Positions 1 through 6,708 of a DNA stretch of 13,864 bases are shown here, piece by piece. A program made the position numbers and the translations under genes. A model generated the notes under the pieces. That model searched no databases, was not told the DNA's origin, and worked only from the letters and a program-made list of their open reading frames with translations. This stretch comes from Alphaproteobacteria bacterium MarineAlpha10_Bin2 (GTDB taxonomy: Bacteria; Pseudomonadota; Alphaproteobacteria; UBA828), in contig PTKB01000036.1 in NCBI GenBank assembly GCA_002937555.1, forward strand, positions 1-13,864. Direction: 5' to 3'. How positions within the stretch are numbered: position 1 is the first letter of the stretch; each line of letters opens with the position of its first letter.

Positions 1-52
1 CCTGGCGAAGCTTCGTCACGATCTCTTCCGGCTTGTGTCTCTTGATTCCCAT
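1..52 (-). CDS. IS3-family transposase OrfA, N-terminal 17 residues only
   Basis: The minus-strand frame starts with ATG at 52 and reads MGIKRHKPEEIVTKLRQ before leaving the window. This matches the start of the small helix-turn-helix OrfA of IS3-family elements, where 'K-R-H-K-P-E-E-I-V-x-K-L-R-Q' is a common opening. OrfA binds the element ends and is normally joined to the DDE integrase OrfB by programmed frameshifting; neither the rest of OrfA nor OrfB is in view. Upstream of the ATG lie GAGGAGG and AAGGA, a convincing ribosome binding site. Whether the element is intact cannot be judged from this fragment. Confidence 0.75.
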   Translation of the reverse strand, partial: MGIKRHKPEEIVTKLRQ

Positions 53-109
53 TCCTTGGTCCTCCTCTACTAACTATAGGGCTGGACCAACTCATTGGGA
101 AAAGGATCA
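1..109 (-). mobile_element. Terminal 109 bp of an IS3-family insertion sequence (rest lies beyond the left edge)
   Basis: Read on the minus strand, the element appears to begin at 109 with TGATCCTTTTTCCC, followed by a short leader, a purine-rich ribosome binding site and the start of an OrfA-type transposase at 52. IS3-family elements usually begin with TG, which fits. The boundary is placed at 109/110 because the methyltransferase frame to its right is normal up to codon CAT (112-110) and then meets TGA formed by the first three bases of the element. The second inverted repeat and any target duplication lie outside the window, so the exact border is an inference. Confidence 0.72.
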
Positions 110-457
110 ATGGCAGATGATATAATCGAACTTATCCAACGGCGGCATGTCGGCGAACGGTCGGGCGATGAATTCGATATTTTTTAAGCCCAAATCCGAT
201 ACCGGTTTTTTCGCCATCTCGATTTGGCGCTCGGAAGAATCGATGCCAATGTAATTGCCGTCAGGATATTGAAACGCCAGCGGGATCAGATTGCTGCCGC
301 TGGCACAGCCCAATTCCAGAACGCGAGCGGAGCGAAAATCCGGCGCGGCAACGCCGAACAAAGTGCCGACCGTGTAGATATTGGCCGGTCGCGTCGACGC
401 ATAGGGGAAGCTTTGATAGGGGACCGCGTCGTAGCTGATTTCGCTATTCGAGTTCAC
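107..457 (-). pseudogene. Class I SAM-dependent methyltransferase, truncated after 116 residues by an IS insertion
   Basis: This is the N-terminal part of a Rossmann-fold methyltransferase. Motif I is VLELGCASGSN (residues 46-56), followed by the GID acidic loop (71-73) that contacts the SAM ribose; residues 11-35 (AVPYQSFPYAST...) are typical of the larger family that carries a methyltransferase regulatory domain, whose members are usually around 500 residues. In that family the frame normally continues after FDYIICH with G-V-Y-S-W; here the next codon is TGA, supplied by the IS3-like end. Motif II onward and the C-terminal half are therefore missing. The start is GTG at 457, with GTGAGG four bases upstream. 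It lies 114 bp behind the epimerase on the same strand, so it may have modified a sugar or lipid of the same polysaccharide pathway (inference). The fragment is very unlikely to be active. Confidence 0.8.
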
Positions 458-571
458 GGGGCCTCACTTTACTGATTCGCCTTCATCGCTTAGAGGGCAC
501 CGGCCGGCGAACCGTATTCGGGCCAAATCCGGATGTGAAACGGCGCGTACGCAAGCAAATTCCATGCCCGA

Positions 572-1552
572 TCACACGCCGTGATACTCACGATACCAGG
601 CAATAAAACGGGGTATTCCCTCGTCAATGCTGGTTTTTGGCTCGAACCCATGGTCGCGCCTAATCGCCTCGATATCGGCATAGGTTTCCTTCACATCACC
701 TGGCTGCATGGGTGCTAGTTCTTTTTCGGCGCGCCGCCCAATTGCTTTTTCCAGTAGCTCGACATAACGCAAAAGCGGCTCCGAGCGGTTGTTGCCCATG
801 TTGTAAAGGCGGTGCGGCGCCGATCCGCCCGCGCTGGAGGGCGGTGCATCAAGAACTGCAAGAACACCGCGCACCACATCGTCAACATAGGTGAAGTCAC
901 GCCGCATATCGCCATTATTAAAAATCTTAATGGGCTCACCGGAAAAAATCGCGCGCGCGAAAATATAGGCCGCCATGTCCGGCCGGCCCCAAGGCCCATA
1001 GACGGTGAAAAATCGCAAGCCCGTCATCGGAATGCCGTAGAGATGCGCATAGACATGCCCCATCAATTCGTCGGCCTTCTTGCTCGCGGCGTAAAGCGAC
1101 ACCGGGCTGTTCACCGAGTCAGATTCTGTGAACGGCAGCACGCTGCTGCCACCGTAAACGGAACTCGAACTGGCATACACCGCATGCGCCAAATTTGGCA
1201 GCCTCCGGCACATCTCAAGAATGTTAAGTTGGCCGACGATATTGGTATTCACATAGGCCGAAGGATTAATAAGCGAATAGCGCACGCCCGCCTGAGCGGC
1301 CAAATGAAGCACCGCGCGCACGTCGCGGGCCTTGCCCACGGCACGATTTAGCGCATCGCCATCACATATATCCGCGAGTACGAATTTGAACTCGCCATGC
1401 TGCTGCAGCCGCGCGAGCCGCGCCTTCTTGAGCGCCACATCGTAATAATCGTTCAGATTGTCTATTCCGATCACACTGTCGCCGCGTGCGAGAAGAGCTT
1501 CGCACATGTGATATCCAATAAATCCGGCGGCGCCAGTAACGAAAACGGTCAT
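572..1552 (-). CDS. NAD-dependent UDP-glucuronate 4-epimerase
   Basis: This 326-residue short-chain dehydrogenase/reductase-type epimerase interconverts UDP-glucuronate and UDP-galacturonate through a 4-keto intermediate, supplying galacturonic acid for surface polysaccharide or LPS. It has the NAD-binding G7-x2-G10-x2-G13 motif (TGAAGFIG), the GAE-type signature GIDNLNDYYDVALKKARL (29-46), the SSS segment (128-131), the catalytic Y154-x3-K158 (YAASK) and RFFTVYGPWGRPDMA (180-194). The NDYYD signature separates it from GalE. Length is normal for the family. The start is ATG at 1552, preceded by a modest GAGAAAAG. It is divergent from the UDP-sugar dehydrogenase gene and is followed by the interrupted methyltransferase. 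A UDP-glucose dehydrogenase to make its substrate is not clearly present in the window. Confidence 0.92.
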   Translation of the reverse strand: MTVFVTGAAGFIGYHMCEALLARGDSVIGIDNLNDYYDVALKKARLARLQQHGEFKFVLADICDGDALNRAVGKARDVRAVLHLAAQAGVRYSLINPSAYVNTNIVGQLNILEMCRRLPNLAHAVYASSSSVYGGSSVLPFTESDSVNSPVSLYAASKKADELMGHVYAHLYGIPMTGLRFFTVYGPWGRPDMAAYIFARAIFSGEPIKIFNNGDMRRDFTYVDDVVRGVLAVLDAPPSSAGGSAPHRLYNMGNNRSEPLLRYVELLEKAIGRRAEKELAPMQPGDVKETYADIEAIRRDHGFEPKTSIDEGIPRFIAWYREYHGV

Positions 1553-1796
1553 CTTTTCTCTGTTGAAACACGAGCTGAAGCGAACGACTTAGCGCGGCGC
1601 GCGTATGGTCCCGACATCACGCAGCGCATTAAGGGAAATCAACATACTTGCCGGGCAAAATCCAGCCCGACGGACCACCGATTCCGTAGATTTATTGACA
1701 GCGGGTCGAATTCAGGCGAATAGCTCGTTGGCGCCGGTTCTTCCTTCCGGGTAAATCCGTGCGCGGCGTTTCGGATAAATATATTGTGAGCCGAAA
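1553..1796. promoter_or_regulatory. Divergent intergenic region between epimerase and UDP-sugar dehydrogenase; possible promoters
   Basis: This 244-bp gap must carry the promoters of both flanking genes. On the plus strand a perfect -35 hexamer TTGACA sits at 1695-1700, but the matching -10 position (1718-1723, GAATAG) is weak. An 11-bp palindrome, TTGCCGGGCAA, lies at 1648-1658 and could be an operator. No open frame with coding character and no strong terminator were seen. Both assignments are pattern matches only. Confidence 0.3.
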
Positions 1797-3059
1797 TTGA
1801 GCACTATCGCCGTCATCGGCCTTGGATATGTCGGCCTGCCGCTAGCGATGGCTTTGGCGGAACAGCATGACGTAATCGGATTCGATATTGATGCGGTGCG
1901 CATCGGCGAATTGAACGACGGGCATGACCGTACCAAAGAAATTTCGCCTGATGTTCTCAAACAAGGACGCGCCAAATGGCGCTCCAATCCCGCCGAAATC
2001 AGGGGTGCGGATTTTTTCATCGTCACCGTGCCAACGCCGGTAGACCAATATAAGAAACCCGATCTGACGGCCATTGTTGCTGCCTCCGAGAGCGTTGGCC
2101 GGGAACTTCAGCCCGGCGCCATCGTGATTTACGAAAGCACGGTTTGGCCGGGTCTCACCGAGGAAATTTGCGCGCCTGCGTTGGAGCGCGCTTCGGGACT
2201 GAAACGCGGCACGGACTTCCATCTTGGCTATTCTCCGGAGCGCATCAATCCCGGCGACAGACAACACACGCTCACCACCATCACGAAGATTGTCGCCGGA
2301 GAATCGCCGGAGATCACGCGGCGCATCGCCGCCCTATACGGCTCGATCAATGGCGGCAACATACATGTCGCGCCCAATATTCGCACCGCCGAAGCGGCCA
2401 AAGTGATTGAAAACGCCCAGCGCGATATCAATATCGCTTTCGTCAACGAAATCGCGCAAATTTGCCACAAGCTCGACATATCGAGCGCCGACGTGCTCGA
2501 GGCAGCCGGTACGAAGTGGAATTTTCTCAAATTTACGCCGGGCCTGGTTGGCGGTCATTGTATCGGCGTCGATCCCTATTATCTCGCGCATCGCGCAAAG
2601 CAGGCCGGCCACCAGCCGGAAGTAATCCTTGCCGGGCGGCAGATCAATGACAGCATGGCCGAATTCGTGAGCGGCGAAATCGCGGCGCGGTTGCCCGCTT
2701 CGGGCGCTAGAATTCTGGTGCTCGGCCTGACCTTCAAGAAAAATGTGCCGGATCTACGCAATTCCTTAGTCGCCGAAGTCGTCCATGAGTTGCACGCGAA
2801 AGGCCATGCCATCGAAGTGCACGACCCGCATGCCGACGCTGGCGAGGCCAAAGCGCTTTACGGCATTGAACTGCTGGCGGATATCCCCGACGTGGCGCGT
2901 TACGATTGCGTCATCGGCGCTGTGGCGCATGACGGATACGGCGCGTTGGATGGATCGCGCATCGCAGGATTATTGCGTGAGGGGGGATTACTGGCCGATA
3001 TCGCCGGTATGTGGCGAAGCTTGGCGCTTCCCGCCGGTCTTCACCGTTGGCAGCTTTGA
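1797..3059 (+). CDS. Nucleotide-sugar 6-dehydrogenase, TviB/WbpA-like (UDP-HexNAc to UDP-HexNAc-uronate)
   Basis: This 420-residue UDP-glucose/GDP-mannose dehydrogenase-family protein oxidises C6 of a UDP-sugar to a carboxylate in two NAD-dependent steps. The N-terminal NAD site is VIGLGYVGLP (6-15). Other family marks are TVPTPVD (77-83), YESTVWPG (112-119), GYSPERINPGD (144-154), the central helix with K202 and N206 (AAKVIENAQRD) and the catalytic thiol C255 in GGHCIGVDPYYL. The combination of 'INPGD...HTLTTITKIV' and a length near 420 resembles TviB/VipA and WbpA/WbpO enzymes acting on UDP-N-acetylhexosamines more than classical UDP-glucose dehydrogenase, but substrate cannot be fixed from sequence alone. 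The start is TTG at 1797: an in-frame TAA at 1776-1778 excludes an upstream ATG, and GTGAG lies about six bases before it. It is divergent from the epimerase, consistent with a polysaccharide locus. Confidence 0.88.
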   Translation: MSTIAVIGLGYVGLPLAMALAEQHDVIGFDIDAVRIGELNDGHDRTKEISPDVLKQGRAKWRSNPAEIRGADFFIVTVPTPVDQYKKPDLTAIVAASESVGRELQPGAIVIYESTVWPGLTEEICAPALERASGLKRGTDFHLGYSPERINPGDRQHTLTTITKIVAGESPEITRRIAALYGSINGGNIHVAPNIRTAEAAKVIENAQRDINIAFVNEIAQICHKLDISSADVLEAAGTKWNFLKFTPGLVGGHCIGVDPYYLAHRAKQAGHQPEVILAGRQINDSMAEFVSGEIAARLPASGARILVLGLTFKKNVPDLRNSLVAEVVHELHAKGHAIEVHDPHADAGEAKALYGIELLADIPDVARYDCVIGAVAHDGYGALDGSRIAGLLREGGLLADIAGMWRSLALPAGLHRWQL

Positions 3060-3095
3060 GGTATAGTTTATCCTCTGGCGGGCAGGAGGATGCTC

Positions 3096-3890
3096 ATGAC
3101 ACATGCCGACAAAGACAATTCCGCGCCCGGATTCGCCAAGCATCCGGGCTACCGCCTGGAACTGATTCCGTGCGCAAAACGGGTGCGGGTGAAATTTGGC
3201 GGCGAAACGATCGTCGACAGCACCGACGCGGCACTGATGCTCGAGGGCAACTATGTCCCGGTCTATTATTTTCCATGGCAAGACTTCAAAGCGGAGTTCG
3301 CCGAAAAAACGGCGCATCGCAGCCATTGCCCGTTCAAGGGTGATGCCTCTTATTGGACGTTGAAAGCGGGCGGCAAGAGTGCCGAAAACGCCGTTTGGGG
3401 TTATGAGTCGCCATATGATGAAGCACATCAACTGGCTGGTCGCGTCGCCTTGTATTGGCAGCTGATGGATGGCTGGTTTGAGGAAGACGAAGAAATCTTT
3501 GGTCATGCCCGCGACCCGCATGTGCGGCTCGATATTGTGAAAAGCACGCGCCCGGTGCGGGTTGAAATTGGCGGCATGGTGATAGCCGAAAGCACCCGCG
3601 CACGCTTTCTTTTCGAGACCGGACTGGCGCCACGCCATTACATTCCCCGCGAGGATGTGCGTATGGATCTGCTCACGGAATCGGAGAGGCGCACGCGATG
3701 CCCCTACAAGGGCGAGGCGCAATATTTTTCGCTTTCGAACGGCGGCGAAACCATCGACGATATTGCCTGGAGCTACGCCACACCTCTACCCGAAGCCGCG
3801 CCGATTGCGGATCATGTTTGTTTTTACAAACGCCATGCGGACGGCATCTATGTGGACGGCGTGCGCCAGGAAGGTCCGCCGCCAGGCTGA
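3096..3890 (+). CDS. Protein with two DUF427 domains
   Basis: This 264-residue protein contains two tandem copies of the DUF427 fold. The first spans about residues 28-125 (RVRVKFGGETIVDST, then FPWQDF and HCPFKGDASYWTL). The second spans about 152-255 (PVRVEIGGMVIAEST, then YIPREDV and RCPYKGEAQYFSL). The paired C-P-[FY]-K-G motifs (C78 and C202) are the most conserved feature. The biochemical function of the family is not established to my knowledge. There is no signal peptide or membrane segment, so it should be cytoplasmic. I place the start at ATG 3096, six bases after a strong AGGAGG (3084-3089); the in-frame ATG at 3090 abuts that site and is unlikely. The gene follows the UDP-sugar dehydrogenase by only 36 bp but shows no functional link to it. 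It converges with ispE. Confidence 0.87.
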   Translation: MTHADKDNSAPGFAKHPGYRLELIPCAKRVRVKFGGETIVDSTDAALMLEGNYVPVYYFPWQDFKAEFAEKTAHRSHCPFKGDASYWTLKAGGKSAENAVWGYESPYDEAHQLAGRVALYWQLMDGWFEEDEEIFGHARDPHVRLDIVKSTRPVRVEIGGMVIAESTRARFLFETGLAPRHYIPREDVRMDLLTESERRTRCPYKGEAQYFSLSNGGETIDDIAWSYATPLPEAAPIADHVCFYKRHADGIYVDGVRQEGPPPG

Positions 3891-3919
3891 AGATGCTGGG
3901 AATCCGCTCCTGTGCCCGG

Positions 3920-3937
3920 CCCTGAAATCAAACAGGG
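3920..3937. terminator. Weak inverted repeat between convergent DUF427 gene and ispE
   Basis: CCCTG (3920-3924) and CAGGG (3933-3937) form a 5-bp stem with an 8-base A-rich loop across the last codons of ispE. It is in the right place for a bidirectional terminator between two converging genes, but the stem is short and no clean U-tract follows on either strand, so this is tentative. Confidence 0.22.
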
Positions 3938-4812
3938 TGAATAATTCGGCTTGGCGTGATCCACCAATCGCGATGTTGCGCGCGCAAGGCATGGGCTGCT
4001 GCAACTGCCGCATCGCAATCGTCAAACAGCGCAAAACATGTGGCGCCGCTACCGGACATTCTGGCAAGGCGGCTGCCGGGCAGACTAGCCAACGCGTGCA
4101 ACACGTCATCGATCACCGGCGCCAGCATCTTTGCCGGGGCTTCAAGGTCGTTTCGCCGCGCCGCCAATATTTCCGCCAAGGCGGCCGCATCCGCCGGTGC
4201 TTCGTCAAAGCGGGCGGGCGCCGTGAACGCGCCGTTTCGAGCGTTAAAGACATTCGGCGTGGCCAGGGACAGCCCGGGATTAGCCAGCACCAGGGCGCAA
4301 TCCGGCAACGCCGGCGCAGCCTCCAGCCTTTCGCCAATACCACCGGCGAAACATGTTTTGCCGTGCAGGCACATCGGAACATCTGCACCCAGCGAAAGCG
4401 CCAGCGCTTGTAGGTCATCCAAATCGATATTTAGCTGCCACAGGGAAGTAAGAACGCGAAGCGCGGCTGCCGCATCTGAAGACCCGCCGCCGACACCCGC
4501 CGCAACGGGGAGCTGCTTGTCCAGTGTAATGCGTGCCGCGGGCTGAATACCCGCCAATTCAGCTAGCCGGCGGGCCGTGATTTCAACCAAGTTTTGCCCG
4601 CCCGCGGCATTTAATTCACCTGCAAACGGGCCGCTCAATTCCAGTGACAGGTCCTTCGCCGGAACCGCCGAGACACGGTCAAATGGCGCCGCAAATACGA
4701 TCAGGCTATCAAGTTCATGATAGCCGTCGGCGCGCCGGCCGGTAACATGGAGGTAAAAATTGAGTTTGGCGGGCGCCTCGGACGAGACCGGCCGTCCGCC
4801 GGCGCTCGTCAC
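3928..4812 (-). CDS. ispE: 4-diphosphocytidyl-2-C-methyl-D-erythritol kinase
   Basis: IspE phosphorylates CDP-methylerythritol in the non-mevalonate (MEP) isoprenoid pathway, in the cytoplasm. The 294-residue protein shows APAKLNFYLHVTGRRADGYH (13-32), with the catalytic lysine region (K16), the GHMP-kinase ATP loop PVAAGVGGGSSDAAAALR (102-119), GADVP (142-146), which carries the presumed catalytic Asp144, and a C-terminal MSGSGATCFALF motif. I set the start at GTG 4812, which overlaps the TGA of the preceding TPR gene as GTGA; a frame open to 4911 would add about 33 residues lying inside the TPR coding region and lacking family similarity. The four-base overlap suggests translational coupling to the TPR gene. 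The length then agrees with other IspE proteins. It is the last gene of the minus-strand run ETF-QO, TPR, ispE. Confidence 0.95.
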   Translation of the reverse strand: MTSAGGRPVSSEAPAKLNFYLHVTGRRADGYHELDSLIVFAAPFDRVSAVPAKDLSLELSGPFAGELNAAGGQNLVEITARRLAELAGIQPAARITLDKQLPVAAGVGGGSSDAAAALRVLTSLWQLNIDLDDLQALALSLGADVPMCLHGKTCFAGGIGERLEAAPALPDCALVLANPGLSLATPNVFNARNGAFTAPARFDEAPADAAALAEILAARRNDLEAPAKMLAPVIDDVLHALASLPGSRLARMSGSGATCFALFDDCDAAVAAAHALRAQHRDWWITPSRIIHPV

Positions 4813-6581
4813 TGTGCGTCTTCTTCGGAGTCCGACAAGCCCTCTTTCAGCTTTTGCCGGATGAGGATGGACGCATCCTCTTCGGCGCCCAGTACCAAGG
4901 AGCGTTCCCACTGAAACTTGGCTTCATTTTGCCGGCCCACTTTCCAATAAATATCGCCCAAATGGTCGGTAATGATGGGATCGTCTGCGCGTAACTCGAC
5001 GGCGCGCTCAAGATGCTTTACCGCGTTTTCGAAATCTCCGAGCCGGTAGAACGCCCAGCCCAGGCTATCGACGATATATCCGTCCGTTGGGCGCAGGGCC
5101 ACGGCGCGCTCGATCAAACTCATCGCACGCTCCAAATTCGTACCCTGCTCGACCCAAGAGTATCCCAAATAGTTTAACACCAGGGGCTGATCGGGCTGCA
5201 ATTCCAGAGCGTGCAGAAAATCCGCTTCGGCGCGCGGCCATTGTTTGGTGCGCTCCAACATAACGCCTCGCGAATAAAAAAGCGTCCAATGCCGCGCATC
5301 GAACCCGCTGGTACGTCCGATCGCGACATCATAGAATCTAACCGATTCATCAAAGCGTTCGTTTCGCCGCAGCACGTCGGCCAAGGCGATCGCCGCGTCA
5401 GAGCGCTGCGGATTTTCGTCGACCATCTCGCTAAGAATTTTCACCGCTTCATCAACGCGCTCGACGCTCGCCAGATCCGAAGCCGCGCGCAGCCGCGCCG
5501 ACCAGGAATAGGGGCTATCCCTGGAAATACCGCCATAGGCTTTAATCGCATCCTCAAAGCGTTCCAGCACATCCAAGACTTCGCCGACCAGAAGTTGAAC
5601 GACGGGAAAATCCTGCCGGAGATGGAGAGCAAGATAGGCGTAGATCAAACCGGTATCGCCGGCGCTTTCGTTGGGCAGCGCGCTCGCGGCACCGAACAAG
5701 GCTTCAGCCATGCCCTCTTTAGCCGTCGAGACAATCAACTCAGGGCGCAGATCTGAATTGATCGTGGCGAGAATTGGTTCGAGCCAAGGCGAATCCGGGT
5801 TGCTCTCGCGGTAACTTTCGAAAATTGCTGTGGCCTCGTCTAAGCGCCCATTCCGCCGCAATGAGGTCGTATAGGCGACAACCACGCGCAATGTACCGCC
5901 GGGAACTGCGGTCAGGGCAACGCGAAAATTATCGTTCGCGATGTCTTGCTGGTTAAAGATATTTGCCATCAGCGCGCCGTGGTAAGCGTGGTACATTTCG
6001 AAAGCTTGTTTGGCGGCCAAGGGCTCGATAGCCGCGAGTGCGCCATCGTAATTTCCCCGGCCCATCTCTACCCAGCCCTCCATAATCGGCGCCATCAATT
6101 CGTAAATGCCTTTGCGCTCTATATTCTTCACCCGCTCCAAAGCCTCGTCGAGGCGACCGTCTGCGATGGCAGAGACAATCAAGATCAGATGGCCAATCTT
6201 TGATTTCGGATCGAGCTCCACCAAATGCGCAGCGAGCGGAATCGCGTCATCGATGCGCCCGCCTTGCACCGTAAGCACAAGCGCGCGCTGTACCAAAGCG
6301 CGGTTCTCATAGTCCTCGGCCAGCACTTGGCGATAAAAATTTGCCGCCGAAGTTACATCGCGCTCCCGGTAGGCGAACCGGCCGGCAAGATAGTTGCCGG
6401 GCAGGCCGCTATAACCGGGATGTTCGGCGCCCGGTTTGGGTGGCGCCGGATCGAGCGGCGTCTCCGCGCCAACCTGGCCAGCCCCGGCAAACATTAGCAC
6501 GACGCAGAGAACCGCCGCTCGAGCAAACGGCCGAGAGCAATTTCTACACAGGTAATGCCGGTATGAATGCAAGGCCGTCAT
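4809..6581 (-). CDS. Secreted tetratricopeptide-repeat protein
   Basis: This 590-residue protein has an N-terminal signal-peptide-like segment (basic start, hydrophobic AAVLCVVLMFAGAG at 22-35, possible cleavage after VGA at 37-39), so it is probably periplasmic or envelope-associated; SPase II processing is not indicated. The rest is helical repeat protein. The clearest TPR units lie between about 431 and 567, including DSLGWAFYRLGDFENAVKHL (505-524) and DPIITDHLGDIYWKVGRQNE (534-553). TPR arrays bind partner proteins, but no partner can be named. Alphaproteobacteria commonly carry a large TPR protein directly before ispE, as here, with stop and start overlapping by four bases. The start is ATG 6581; it has no obvious Shine-Dalgarno sequence, so translation may depend on context upstream. 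The link to IspE is positional only. Confidence 0.88.
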   Translation of the reverse strand: MTALHSYRHYLCRNCSRPFARAAVLCVVLMFAGAGQVGAETPLDPAPPKPGAEHPGYSGLPGNYLAGRFAYRERDVTSAANFYRQVLAEDYENRALVQRALVLTVQGGRIDDAIPLAAHLVELDPKSKIGHLILIVSAIADGRLDEALERVKNIERKGIYELMAPIMEGWVEMGRGNYDGALAAIEPLAAKQAFEMYHAYHGALMANIFNQQDIANDNFRVALTAVPGGTLRVVVAYTTSLRRNGRLDEATAIFESYRESNPDSPWLEPILATINSDLRPELIVSTAKEGMAEALFGAASALPNESAGDTGLIYAYLALHLRQDFPVVQLLVGEVLDVLERFEDAIKAYGGISRDSPYSWSARLRAASDLASVERVDEAVKILSEMVDENPQRSDAAIALADVLRRNERFDESVRFYDVAIGRTSGFDARHWTLFYSRGVMLERTKQWPRAEADFLHALELQPDQPLVLNYLGYSWVEQGTNLERAMSLIERAVALRPTDGYIVDSLGWAFYRLGDFENAVKHLERAVELRADDPIITDHLGDIYWKVGRQNEAKFQWERSLVLGAEEDASILIRQKLKEGLSDSEEDAQ

Positions 6582-6708
6582 GAACGCGCTGCGCCGCGAT
6601 GTTTTATTTCGGATCTGATCACCATCCTCACTCTAACGTATCTCCCGCGCTGCCGCCAACGCCCCTCTTGACCATCTTCCGATCACAAATTCGCGCGCAT
6701 AACACGGT

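Noticed and set aside
571..585. ATCAC-ACGCC-GTGAT inverted repeat at the end of the epimerase gene
   Set aside because: Only 5 bp per arm, overlapping the stop codon, and no T-run follows; not enough to call a terminator.
2988..3722. 244-residue minus-strand open frame
   Set aside because: Antisense to the DUF427 gene, which has two clear domains and a strong ribosome binding site. The antisense translation shows no family features.
3655..4413. 252-residue plus-strand open frame
   Set aside because: It spans the end of the DUF427 gene in another frame and runs antisense through the ispE kinase motifs, so it is a shadow.
6578..6625. Fifteen-codon minus-strand mini-ORF whose TGA overlaps the TPR gene ATG, a possible leader peptide
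   Set aside because: GTGAGG directly abuts its ATG, so the spacing is wrong for initiation, and a 15-codon frame is easily due to chance.
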